A stretch of 64,000 nt of DNA from Peribacillus huizhouensis (lineage in GTDB: Bacteria > Bacillota > Bacilli > Bacillales > DSM-1321), in contig NZ_JACJHX010000001.1 of assembly GCF_014138605.1 (NCBI RefSeq), forward strand, positions 372,001 to 436,000, in the 5' to 3' direction. Positions 1 through 7,883 of the stretch are shown here, piece after piece. Each line of letters starts with the position of its first letter. Position 1 is the stretch's first letter. The notes beneath the pieces were generated by a model, which saw only the letters and a list, made by a program, of their open reading frames with translations, was not told the origin of the DNA and ran no database searches. The position numbers and the translations under genes are program-made.

Positions 1-31
1 AAATATTATTTAGAAAAATGAAACGAATTCA

Positions 32-102
32 CATATTAGCAAGCATCCACAACTAGTGGAATTTTGCTAATATATGAATGGCTTATTGTATAAGATAAGC
101 TT
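32..102 (+). promoter_or_regulatory. Hairpins upstream of the cold shock gene
   Basis: Two inverted repeats precede the csp ribosome binding site: CATATTAGCAA (32-42) facing TTGCTAATATATG (64-76), with an inner TCCAC/GTGGA pair, and GCTTAT/ATAAGC at 83-102. Cold shock mRNAs commonly have long structured leaders, so this may be the csp 5' UTR. The first hairpin could instead end a transcript from the left of the window. Confidence 0.4.
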
Positions 103-146
103 TAACATATATTAATATTTGTTTAATTTTTAGGAGGATTTATCGA

Positions 147-350
147 ATGACAGTTACAGGTAAAGTTAAATGGTTTAATGGTGAAAAAGGATTTGGATTT
201 ATTGAAGTAGAAGGCGGCGATGATGTATTTGTACATTTCTCTGCAATCCAAGGAGAAGGGTTCAAAACTCTTGACGAAGGACAAGACGTTGAATTCGAAA
301 TTGAAGAAGGCAACCGCGGACCACAAGCTAAAAATGTTGTAAAACTATAA
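147..350 (+). CDS. Cold shock protein, CspA family
   Basis: A 67-residue protein that is a complete single cold-shock domain (OB fold). The nucleic-acid binding motifs are visible: RNP1 KGFGFIE at residues 14-20 and RNP2 VFVHF at 27-31. Members bind single-stranded RNA and DNA and act as RNA chaperones in the cytoplasm. An AGGAGG ribosome binding site lies 8 bases before the ATG. The gene is monocistronic, with a terminator 20 bases downstream. Which csp paralogue (B, C or D) it corresponds to cannot be decided from sequence alone. Confidence 0.97.
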   Translation: MTVTGKVKWFNGEKGFGFIEVEGGDDVFVHFSAIQGEGFKTLDEGQDVEFEIEEGNRGPQAKNVVKL

Positions 351-368
351 AATACCTAAATGGGTGAA

Positions 369-396
369 GATGCTGCCACTTGGCTGCATCTTTTTT
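369..396 (+). terminator. Rho-independent terminator of csp
   Basis: GATGC-T-GCC pairs with GGC-T-GCATC with one T:T mismatch, followed by six T residues. Confidence 0.85.
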
Positions 397-410
397 AATC
401 TGTAAATAAA

Positions 411-512
411 ATGAAACTTTACCTCACCAATCGGGATTTTACGAGCAGTTACCTTCACCTACGCTTTTTAAAGTCCTTAGTTAGAGTTTACTGCCTATTA
501 ATACGGGATAAA
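411..512 (+). repeat. R1 repeat copy (102 bp)
   Basis: Begins with ATGAAACTTTACCTC and ends with TATTAATACGGGATAAA, with the family's internal ACCAATCGGG-TTTTACG block. It lacks the G-run hairpin of the left end. Family description is at 19924-20355. Confidence 0.7.
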
Positions 513-563
513 ATGGATGAAACAGACCGATTCATCCATTTTTCGCTTGACCATATCAGCCAT

Positions 564-728
564 TCAATCTTTTCTATTTTTTAATATGAAGAAATCCATC
601 AAACGATCTGGCAGCTCGACAATGGTTTTATTAAGCACATCAAGCTTTGCTTCAAATCGATGAAGCAAATATAACGTGACTACAATGGGAAAACCAACAT
701 CACTGACAAATGTTAGAAGTTCATTCAT
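564..728 (-). CDS. YvrJ family small protein
   Basis: A 54-residue protein reading MNELLTFVSDVGFPIVV and onward, with a hydrophobic N-terminal helix (about residues 5-22) followed by an amphipathic charged segment. This is the pattern of the YvrJ family, short membrane-associated proteins of unknown function common in Bacillaceae. A strong GGAGGTGA ribosome binding site lies 4 bases upstream of the chosen ATG. YvrJ of B. subtilis sits near the YvrI/RsoA sigma system, but no such genes are near here. The reading frame was translated by hand and runs cleanly to TGA. Confidence 0.85.
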   Translation of the reverse strand: MNELLTFVSDVGFPIVVTLYLLHRFEAKLDVLNKTIVELPDRLMDFFILKNRKD

Positions 729-887
729 ATCATTCACCTCCATTCATTCTCTTTATACCTCCAAAATCAAAATAAGTAGCAGCGAATTAGAAATTGTCCC
801 ATTGTTTTCACGTATGCTGAAAATTCATATTGAAAAGGAATATTAAACATTATTAAAATAGAATTCAAAAGAAAGTGAGGAACCTAA

Positions 888-1709
888 ATGAAATGGATCT
901 TTCTTTTATTTCAAAGTTGGTTTTTCAGAAAAAAACAGAAACTTCCATCCACTCATATTCCGCTTAAAATCGGTCATCGTGGTGCTTGTGGACATTCTCC
1001 TGAAAACACCATGGCTTCATTTAAAAAAGCTTTAGAATATCAGGTAGATTTCATTGAAATTGATATTCACCTGAGCTTTGATGGACAGATCGTTGTCATT
1101 CATGATTTGACCTTGGACCGAACAACGAATGGAAAAGGAAGAGTTCAAGATTTTACATATGAGGAATTATCTAAGTTAGATGCTGGTAGTTGGTATAGCG
1201 AGGTTTTTTCAGGAGAGAGAATTCCCTTATTAAGCACTGTTTTGGATCAAACCTTACCTTTTTCTGGGGTTTTAATTGAAATAAAACATCCAGAGCACTA
1301 TCCTGAAATTGAATCAATACTTGCCAAAGAGCTTAAAAACAGATTGCGTGCAAGTCATGAGTCTCCAAAAATAATGGTTCAATCTTTCAATATCGCTTCA
1401 ATTAAAAAGTTCCACATGCTTTTACCAGAAGTCCCTGTTGGAATCTTATTTAAACATACCCCAGCAGGAATATCGAATAGATCTTTACTGAAATATTCAC
1501 AATTTGCTTCATTTATTAATCCCAAAAAAACGATGGTAAACGAAAGGCTAATACGAAAAATTCATACTTATGGAATGATGGCATTCACGTGGACTGTTAA
1601 TAACCGAAAGCATGTCCATTCGTTTGAGAAAATGAAGCTTGATGGAATCACGACTGATTTCCCTGATTACTTCAGTTTAAATGAAAAGAAAAGCGGACCA
1701 GATGCTTAA
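888..1709 (+). CDS. Glycerophosphodiester phosphodiesterase
   Basis: A 273-residue GDPD-family TIM-barrel enzyme that hydrolyses glycerophosphodiesters to glycerol-3-phosphate and an alcohol. The family's catalytic and metal residues are present: GHRG at 29-32, EN at 39-40, E57 and D59 in EIDIHLS, and HD at 72-73, with a later IEIK strand. The N-terminus has a short hydrophobic stretch (WIFLLFQSWFF) before a basic KK, so it may be membrane-associated, but there is no clear signal cleavage site. A GTGAGG ribosome binding site precedes the ATG. It stands alone between YvrJ and the repeat protein on the opposite strand. Confidence 0.93.
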   Translation: MKWIFLLFQSWFFRKKQKLPSTHIPLKIGHRGACGHSPENTMASFKKALEYQVDFIEIDIHLSFDGQIVVIHDLTLDRTTNGKGRVQDFTYEELSKLDAGSWYSEVFSGERIPLLSTVLDQTLPFSGVLIEIKHPEHYPEIESILAKELKNRLRASHESPKIMVQSFNIASIKKFHMLLPEVPVGILFKHTPAGISNRSLLKYSQFASFINPKKTMVNERLIRKIHTYGMMAFTWTVNNRKHVHSFEKMKLDGITTDFPDYFSLNEKKSGPDA

Positions 1710-1750
1710 TTCCTAAATATGAACATTTCTTATCCTTAATAATTAGCAGA

Positions 1751-1786
1751 GGCACCAAAAGTATCTAAACGAATACTTCTGATGCC
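1751..1786. terminator. Convergent bidirectional terminator
   Basis: GGCACCAAAAGTAT and ATACTTCTGATGCC form a 14-pair stem that is perfect with wobble pairs when read on the minus strand. It sits between the converging glycerophosphodiesterase and repeat-protein genes. The T-rich tail is better on the plus strand. Confidence 0.65.
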
Positions 1787-1816
1787 TTATTTCTTTTCCT
1801 GTAAAAGTTATTTATA

Positions 1817-2716
1817 TTAATAGCATTGAAATGAACGAATTTGATCCGCGTCTACTCCAAAATATACCCATCGCTGCAGATTTCTTCTCCACCGGTATCC
1901 TGCAACAGAATATCTGCCAACATATGTCGGATAAAACCAAAATCCTCTGCCACTTTCAAGCCAAATGTAGGTATTTCGATACAAACAGCCTCTTAAGCTT
2001 CCTGGGTCCACAGCTGTCAAACCCATACCACTTAATTGCGGAACAAATAATGGAGGTGGCGCTGTCGGCGGTCCATCATCGTAGTGTTGGCCATGACCGG
2101 GGCCAACATGTGGTGGACCTGGATGTTGACCAGGGCCCCCTCCTTGGGGTGGCGGTCCAGGATGTTGACCAGGGCCTCCTCCTTGGGGCGGCAGTCCAGG
2201 ATATTGACCAGGGATTCCTCCCTGTGGCGGCGGTCCAGGATATTGACCAGGGCCTCCTCCTTGGGGCGGCAGTCCAGGATATTGACCAGGGCCTCCTTGG
2301 GGTGGCGGTCCAGGATATTGACCAGGGCCTCCTTGGGGTGGCGGTCCAGGGTATTGACCAGGGCCTCCTCCTTGGGGCGGCAGTCCAGGATATTGACCAG
2401 GGAGTCCTCCTTGGGGTGGCGGTCCAGGATATTGACCAGGGCCTCCTCCTTGTGGTGGCAGTCTAGGATATTGACCAGGGCCTCCTCCTTGGGGTAGTTG
2501 GTTTGGATATCTAAATCCTCCACCATATAAAGGCTGATGCAAACCTTCCCACTGGGGACATTGTGATTGTCCGGGACTATACATCGACTGTCTTGCCATT
2601 ATATCGTAATTCTCTCCATAATTTTCATATCCGTTAAAGTAAGGATCATTATTCTGATCATAAACATTTTGATTTCCTTCATTATTAAATCCGGAATTTG
2701 GGTTAAATGGATCCAT
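1817..2716 (-). CDS. Pro/Gly-rich tandem-repeat protein with aromatic C-terminal domain
   Basis: A 299-residue protein in three parts. Residues 1-70 are Asn/Tyr/Gln-rich and low complexity. Next come ten near-identical 12-13 residue units built on GG-PGQ[Y/H]PG-PPQ. The last 60 residues form a Tyr/Trp/Arg-rich domain containing GFWFYPTYVGR. No signal peptide is seen. Such repeats occur in spore surface and coat-associated proteins of spore formers, but no family was recognised, so a coat role is inference. A GAGGTGA ribosome binding site precedes the ATG. The 36-39 base repeat unit keeps other frames open too, which creates several spurious overlapping reading frames. Confidence 0.8.
   Translation of the reverse strand: MDPFNPNSGFNNEGNQNVYDQNNDPYFNGYENYGENYDIMARQSMYSPGQSQCPQWEGLHQPLYGGGFRYPNQLPQGGGPGQYPRLPPQGGGPGQYPGPPPQGGLPGQYPGLPPQGGGPGQYPGPPPQGGPGQYPGPPPQGGPGQYPGLPPQGGGPGQYPGPPPQGGIPGQYPGLPPQGGGPGQHPGPPPQGGGPGQHPGPPHVGPGHGQHYDDGPPTAPPPLFVPQLSGMGLTAVDPGSLRGCLYRNTYIWLESGRGFWFYPTYVGRYSVAGYRWRRNLQRWVYFGVDADQIRSFQCY
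2105..2497 (-). repeat. Tandem coding repeat, ten 36/39-base units
   Basis: DNA of the PGQ[Y/H]P repeat tract. Units are 39 bases, except two adjacent units of 36 bases around 2280-2350 that lack one Gly codon. The units are nearly identical at DNA level, so copy number probably varies between strains by slippage or recombination. Confidence 0.9.
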
Positions 2717-2944
2717 TTACTTTCACCTCGAATTCACTTTATCATTCCCTTTACACTATGTAGGCATCTAACCTATCGTACCTTGTTTCCCTGTAAATAA
2801 AGAGGTGATTGTTATCGATCTCCCCAAAAACAAAATCCTCCTTTTTCCTCTTAAGGAACCTTCTCCCTTATTAAATTACTTGTTTATTTAATAATATTTG
2901 TTATAGTGTAGATATAGTTTTTAACTAGAAAATGAGGGGTGCCT

Positions 2945-3232
2945 ATGTGGGAATTATTGCTTGACTTTGATTATCAAACCGTACTAAACGCAATGATAGC
3001 AGGATATATTCTCGCCCTCTTTATACCTGTTGTAGCTGTTTACATTATTCATAAAAATGACTTCTTTACACAAGGCAAAGGACAGGACACTTATCAAATC
3101 CTGCAACTGAAGCATGCATATATATCTGCTGAATTTTTTGAACGCAGAGGATTTCAGCAATTTTTTATAGTAATTCGTAGAAAAGAGTCTCCTGATGACT
3201 CAGATGAACCAACTTCCCTTCTCATTGTTTAA
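2945..3232 (+). CDS. mifM: MifM-like translation-arrest leader peptide
   Basis: From the ATG at 2945 this encodes 95 residues, the same length as B. subtilis MifM, and lies directly before a yidC2-type gene, as mifM does. It has one transmembrane segment (about 13-36), a charged middle, and near the C-terminus a basic-hydrophobic stretch (FFIVIRRK, 73-80) followed by an acidic cluster DDSDE at 84-88. MifM stalls ribosomes at a C-terminal acidic cluster when membrane insertion is poor, opening a stem that hides the yidC2 ribosome binding site. The same stem can be drawn here (3213-3258). A GTG at 2939 abuts the GAGGGG motif with no spacing, so ATG is preferred. Sequence identity to MifM was not checked. 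Confidence 0.75.
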   Translation: MWELLLDFDYQTVLNAMIAGYILALFIPVVAVYIIHKNDFFTQGKGQDTYQILQLKHAYISAEFFERRGFQQFFIVIRRKESPDDSDEPTSLLIV

Positions 3233-3258
3233 ATATATTAAACAAAATGAGGAGGAAA
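3213..3258 (+). promoter_or_regulatory. Stem sequestering the yidC2 ribosome binding site
   Basis: The last codons of the leader peptide (CTTCCCTTCTCATTGTTT, 3213-3230) can pair with AAACAAAATGAGGAGGAAA (3240-3258), which contains the GGAGG of yidC2. The helix is GTTT/AAAC, then CTCATT/AATGAG, then TTCC/GGAA with a small internal mismatch. A ribosome stalled at codons 84-88 (3194-3208) would cover the start of the 5' arm and free the ribosome binding site. Confidence 0.75.
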
Positions 3259-3262
3259 TATA

Positions 3263-4042
3263 TTGAAGAAGAATATTCTTGTAATTGTATCAATGCTTGT
3301 ACTTGTATTAAGTGGTTGTCAAGCCACTTCTGGATCCGGTGATGGATTTTTCCATACTTTCCTAATTAATCCGTTGATTTGGCTACTTGAATTCAACGCA
3401 CATCTATTTAATGGTAATTATGGGTTAAGCATCATCTTAGTGACGCTACTGATTCGTATTATCATCCTTCCTTTAACAATGAAGCAGTACAAAACACAGA
3501 TTAAGATGAAAGGGAAAATGGACAAATTAAAACCCGAAATGGCGGCCATTCAAGAAAAAATCAAACAAACAAAAGATCCAGTAAAAAAACAAGAACTTCA
3601 AAAAGAAATGATGGCATTGTACCAAAAACATGGAGTCAATCCTTTAAATATGGGCTGCCTACCAATGATCATTCAAATGCCGATTTTGATGGGCTTTTAT
3701 TATGCTATTAAAGCTTCACACGAAATTGCTACACATAGCTTCCTATGGTATAACCTAGGACAGGCAGATATGATCATGGCGGTAATTGCTGGGGTAATTT
3801 ATTACCTACAATTCAAGGTTTCTCTAAAACAAATGCCTACTGAACAACAAGCGAGTATGAAATTCATGGGCTTACTTTCACCGGTAATGATTCTCTTTGT
3901 TTCGTTTTCAGCACCAGCTGCATTACCTCTTTATTGGTCAGTTGGAGGATTATTCATGATTGTCCAAACATACACATTACAAAGATTATACAAACGTGAA
4001 CCACAACAAACAGTATTTACTTCTCCTGAAACGTTAAAGTAA
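3263..4042 (+). CDS. yidC2: Membrane protein insertase YidC2 (Oxa1/SpoIIIJ family)
   Basis: A 259-residue lipoprotein insertase with a signal peptide and lipobox LSGC, where Cys19 becomes the lipidated residue. The family core follows: NYGLSIILVTLLIRIIILP, a basic coiled hairpin (KMKGKMDKLKPEM), the NPLNMGCLPMIIQMPI segment, and five membrane helices in total. It inserts membrane proteins with or without SecYEG. The conserved Arg in LLIRI lies in the hydrophilic groove. Translation starts at TTG, 7 bases after GGAGG, a site that can be hidden by the upstream stem. The paralogue is called YidC2 (YqjG type) because of the MifM-like leader; no second yidC is in the window. Confidence 0.93.
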   Translation: MKKNILVIVSMLVLVLSGCQATSGSGDGFFHTFLINPLIWLLEFNAHLFNGNYGLSIILVTLLIRIIILPLTMKQYKTQIKMKGKMDKLKPEMAAIQEKIKQTKDPVKKQELQKEMMALYQKHGVNPLNMGCLPMIIQMPILMGFYYAIKASHEIATHSFLWYNLGQADMIMAVIAGVIYYLQFKVSLKQMPTEQQASMKFMGLLSPVMILFVSFSAPAALPLYWSVGGLFMIVQTYTLQRLYKREPQQTVFTSPETLK

Positions 4043-4045
4043 AAA

Positions 4046-4095
4046 AGTGAAGCTTCAATCTTTTGAGGTATTAACTTTTCGTTAATGCGAGATAA
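4046..4095 (+). repeat. R1 repeat, minimal copy (about 50 bp)
   Basis: GTGAAGCTTCAATC left end joined to CGTTAATGCGAGATAAA right end, starting just after the yidC2 stop codon. Confidence 0.75.
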
Positions 4096-4100
4096 AGAAA

Positions 4101-4217
4101 GAGGATGTCCCAAGGGTCAGACCAGCACTCTATACACAGTTCATACTACTACTTACACTTAATTTGAACTGTATATTACATTTATGCGGTCTGACCTTTT
4201 CCTTATGGGACATCCTC
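4101..4217. repeat. R2 palindromic repeat between convergent genes
   Basis: Outer arms GAGGATGTCCCA and TGGGACATCCTC and inner arms GGTCAGACC and GGTCTGACC form a long hairpin of about 117 bases. It lies between the convergent yidC2 and cphA genes and probably works as a bidirectional terminator. Related copies are at 17634, 48317, 52337 and 54792. Confidence 0.8.
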
Positions 4218-4226
4218 ATCATTATT

Positions 4227-6842
4227 TTAGTTAAGAGTCGGTTTGGCAATTTTTGAAAAGAACTCCGTTACATAATTAAAGTCTGTATAAAAAAACAACA
4301 AGAGATCACCAGGCTTCGATAGTTCCCACGCTGTACGGTACGCCTCAGGTTCTTTCGGAACGATAAGTACATTTTGCTTACTCATATTTTTAGTGATCGC
4401 AGTTTCTTTCATAATTTTAGGAACTTCCAACGGTTCTCTTCCTCGAAGATCATCATCCTCTTTCAATAATAGAATATCTGAATGCTTACTTAGTAACACT
4501 GCCATTTTTTTTAGATCATCATCTTTTCGGTCACCAGGGCCAGCAATTACAGACACAACTCTCCGTTTAGCAAAGCTTTTTACGGTCTCAAACATTGCAG
4601 CAAGGCCGCTAACATTATGTGCGTAATCAATAATTATTTTTCTGCCATTTAGTTCTCGTATATTAAATCTGCCCTTCGAAAGTTCACTATTAGGATAAAA
4701 ATGTAACGCTCTTTCTCGTAATTGATCCATTAAGATGCCTTGGGTATGAGCAGCAGCTAATGCTTGTAGTAAATTTGATAGGTTATGTTTTGCCGTACCA
4801 TTAATTGTAATTGGTATATCACTCCCTAATAGAAAGCGCTCTTTTTTTCCCCCATACGCGTATATAATCCAGCCAGAATCATTTACATACCAAACTGCCG
4901 CTCCTTCTTGCAGCGCTTTTTTTACAAAACGATTGTGCTCAGTAAGTGATGTATAAATAATTTCTCCCTTACTATATGCACTCATATTAGCTACATTAGA
5001 ATCTTCCGCATTTAGGATACAATATCCAGTCTCATGTACCACTTCAGCAATTAGTTGTTTTAGCTTTATCAACTGTTCAAACGTAACGATGCCATCACTA
5101 CCTAAATGATCTTCGGCCACATTAGTTATGATACCAACATCACAATGCCTATAGGCAAGGCCCTCGCGTAAAATACCGCCCCGCGCGGTTTCAAGAACCG
5201 CATAATCAACATTGGGGTTGGCTAACACTTTTCTCGCACTTATCGGTCCGCTACAATCACCTTCATCGATACATTGTCCGCCAATGTAAACACCATCAGA
5301 ATTAGCCATCCCCACTATTTTTTCTTCATCAGACAAAAAATGAGACACAAGTCTTGCAGTTGTCGTTTTACCATTCGTACCGGTTATTGCAATAATCGGG
5401 ATAGCCGCTTCCGTTCTTTCTTTAAAAAGGTAGTTCACAATAGCTGCCCCAACATCTCGCTTTTTCCCTTCACTCGGATAATGATGCATTCTAATTCCAG
5501 GTGCTGCATTGACCTCAATAATAGCTACTTCTTCTCGATTTAAAGGTTTCGAAATATCTGGACAAATCAAATCTATCCCTGCGATATCTAGATTAATTGC
5601 TTTAGCTGCTAACACCGCCATGTCTTTAATCGTTTCGTGAACTTGATCTGTTACATCAATTGCTTTTCCACCAGTTGACAAATTTGCATTCCCAACTACT
5701 TGAATAACGTCACCTTTTTCAGGAATCGATTGCAACGACAAATTCATTTTTTCTAAATAACATGTAACAGAATGATCAAATGGGATTTTTGTCATTGGTT
5801 TTTCATGATCGTCGCCTCTAAGTGGGTTCCGATTCTCCAATTCAATGAGCTCGTGAATTGTATTATTGCCATTTCCTATTATATACGGGGGAATTCTCAT
5901 GCTCGCCGCCACAAGTTGACCATTCACTACAAGAAGCCGATAATCGCTTCCTTGGTAATAACGCTCAATAATATATGATTCTTCATGTGCTTCAAGACAG
6001 TTGACAACATTAAACAATTGTTCCCGATTCTTTATATTCGTCATCACCCCTTGTCCTTGTCTCCCTTTTAGTGGTTTAAGCACAAGTGGATAACCAATTA
6101 ATTCAGCATTCTGGAAAATTTCCTCAATCGTCGTGGCAACCATTCCATCTGGCACTGGCAAACCGCAATTTGTTAAAATATCCTTCGTCATTTGCTTATC
6201 ACAAGAGTGTTCAACAGCCAAATTTGATGTTTGACTCGTAATCGTTGCTTGTACGAATTTTTGCTTCGAACCTGTCCCAAGTCTCAATAAACTATCGTCC
6301 CCTATATGCTGAACAGGAATATTTTTCAATAGTGCCGCTTGATAAATTGCATCAGTACTTGGTCCTAATTTGTTTGAATAGTATAGTTCAGCAATTTCAG
6401 TTACATACGATTCAATTTTTACAGGTTTTGAATTTGAGAGGATGCTTTCTACGATTTTTACTGCAGAATTAAATGCACAAAGACCTGATTTTTCTTCTTT
6501 ATAACTATACGACACATAATAGATGCCTGGTTTTTCTCCTGCAATGGTTTTTCCGCGTTTCACATCAATTCCTGCTAAATTTTGAAGCTCAATAGCTATA
6601 TGTTCCAGAATATGCCCCATCCAAGTGCCTCGTTTGAGACGATCAAAGAAACCACCAGTGTAACCTGGTGAACAGGTATGTGAAAGAAGTGAAGGAATGG
6701 ATTCCATTAACGCTTCGTTGAAGCCTGGAATGATATCTGAAGGTTGATATTCCAATTCTTCGATATCCAACTCTATAAGCAAGGTAGGCGAATATGAAAA
6801 GTAATTTGGCCCCTTTAAATATCTGACTCGATTAACCTTCAT
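4227..6842 (-). CDS. cphA: Cyanophycin synthetase
   Basis: An 871-residue enzyme that makes the storage polymer multi-L-arginyl-poly-L-aspartate by ATP-dependent addition of Asp and Arg. It shows an N-terminal region to about 210, an ATP-grasp domain (about 215-475, with VLKPLKGRQGQGV at 254-266 and IIEVNAAPGIRMH at 441-453), and a Mur-ligase-like domain with P-loop GTNGKTT at 488-494. The length and order match CphA of cyanobacteria and other bacteria. The ATG overlaps the cphB stop codon (ATGA), with an AAGGGG ribosome binding site inside cphB, so the two are translationally coupled. Cyanophycin genes are known in some Bacillales but are not universal there. Confidence 0.95.
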   Translation of the reverse strand: MKVNRVRYLKGPNYFSYSPTLLIELDIEELEYQPSDIIPGFNEALMESIPSLLSHTCSPGYTGGFFDRLKRGTWMGHILEHIAIELQNLAGIDVKRGKTIAGEKPGIYYVSYSYKEEKSGLCAFNSAVKIVESILSNSKPVKIESYVTEIAELYYSNKLGPSTDAIYQAALLKNIPVQHIGDDSLLRLGTGSKQKFVQATITSQTSNLAVEHSCDKQMTKDILTNCGLPVPDGMVATTIEEIFQNAELIGYPLVLKPLKGRQGQGVMTNIKNREQLFNVVNCLEAHEESYIIERYYQGSDYRLLVVNGQLVAASMRIPPYIIGNGNNTIHELIELENRNPLRGDDHEKPMTKIPFDHSVTCYLEKMNLSLQSIPEKGDVIQVVGNANLSTGGKAIDVTDQVHETIKDMAVLAAKAINLDIAGIDLICPDISKPLNREEVAIIEVNAAPGIRMHHYPSEGKKRDVGAAIVNYLFKERTEAAIPIIAITGTNGKTTTARLVSHFLSDEEKIVGMANSDGVYIGGQCIDEGDCSGPISARKVLANPNVDYAVLETARGGILREGLAYRHCDVGIITNVAEDHLGSDGIVTFEQLIKLKQLIAEVVHETGYCILNAEDSNVANMSAYSKGEIIYTSLTEHNRFVKKALQEGAAVWYVNDSGWIIYAYGGKKERFLLGSDIPITINGTAKHNLSNLLQALAAAHTQGILMDQLRERALHFYPNSELSKGRFNIRELNGRKIIIDYAHNVSGLAAMFETVKSFAKRRVVSVIAGPGDRKDDDLKKMAVLLSKHSDILLLKEDDDLRGREPLEVPKIMKETAITKNMSKQNVLIVPKEPEAYRTAWELSKPGDLLLFFYTDFNYVTEFFSKIAKPTLN

Positions 6843-7648
6843 TTCTTCTTCCCCTTTTTTATGAGTTGTCTGTTTACTAAATCAAAGTTATATCCTTTAG
6901 TAAGTGTATGAAGTATAAAGTTGGAAATCGTTAATTCCTCACTTCCATTTTCTGAAGCAATAATTTCTATAAAATCACTGTTTCTGCCATCAATAACTAA
7001 TACTTGATGCTCCCCGTACACTTTAAATTGATCGTTCTTCACTAAAATAGCTGTATTTTCATCTATCCCAATCCCTATAATATCTTTATTTTCAGCAATG
7101 GCACTCAACAAGCGATCAAATCTACCTCTTTGAGAAAAATGCTGGTCAATGATGATTTTGTCGAGGAATCCAAAGCCCGCTCCGAGCTTAACCTTCAATT
7201 TATCATCGTCAAGTTTTGTATCCGCAGCAACGATCATTTGATGTGCCATAATGGATGCACCAGCGCTCGTCCCTCCTAGAATCAGCCCATCTCTCCAAGT
7301 TTCCATTAACGCATCATGAAGAACTGTACCTCTAATGATGGATGCCAGTCGACTTTGATCGCCGCCTGTAATAAATACAGCCGCCAGTGACTCTATTCGC
7401 GTCCGAATTTGGGGAGAATCAGCTTCTGCCCTATTTGTAATCGACAATATATCAATATCTTTTACACCTAATTGATGAAAGGTACGAATATAATCTTCAC
7501 ACACCTCTTCTGGAATCTCACTTGCAGTTGGGATAATTCCGATTGCTCCTGATCTTCCTTTAGCCAAATCGACAAACAGATGTAACACGTCTCCTTGTGG
7601 ACATTTTTTTTCAGCTCCACCAATTATTAATAACTCACCAACACTCAT
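6839..7648 (-). CDS. cphB: Cyanophycinase
   Basis: A 269-residue peptidase of family S51 that hydrolyses cyanophycin to beta-Asp-Arg dipeptides. FITGGDQSR (92-100) and the nucleophile elbow GGTSAG with Ser128 are visible, as are the later family blocks IIDQHFSQRGRFDRL and GIGIDENTA. It is a cytoplasmic enzyme with no signal peptide. It is the first gene of the two-gene cphB-cphA unit, so polymer synthesis and breakdown are produced together. An AAGGTGAT ribosome binding site lies upstream. Confidence 0.95.
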   Translation of the reverse strand: MSVGELLIIGGAEKKCPQGDVLHLFVDLAKGRSGAIGIIPTASEIPEEVCEDYIRTFHQLGVKDIDILSITNRAEADSPQIRTRIESLAAVFITGGDQSRLASIIRGTVLHDALMETWRDGLILGGTSAGASIMAHQMIVAADTKLDDDKLKVKLGAGFGFLDKIIIDQHFSQRGRFDRLLSAIAENKDIIGIGIDENTAILVKNDQFKVYGEHQVLVIDGRNSDFIEIIASENGSEELTISNFILHTLTKGYNFDLVNRQLIKKGKKK

Positions 7649-7883
7649 GGATTTTGATCACCTTTATAGAATAATTTGTTTTCCAAATACACATCATGTA
7701 CTTCTTTTGAAAAAATCATACCTATTTATTATGATTTTCCATTTTAAAAAATATGCATGTAGATACAAAATTCAAATAAATCTATGGGATTGGAACTTTA
7801 TTAATGAGGAAGAATACGTGTAAAAAGGATACAAAAATGGGGTATTTGTCATGAATGAAAATTACCTATAGGAGGTTACTGCT

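Noticed and set aside
1831..2526. Several long open frames on both strands over the Pro/Gly repeat tract
   Set aside because: They exist because the 36/39-base repeat unit keeps other frames free of stops. None has a ribosome binding site and all are low-complexity shadows of the minus-strand gene.
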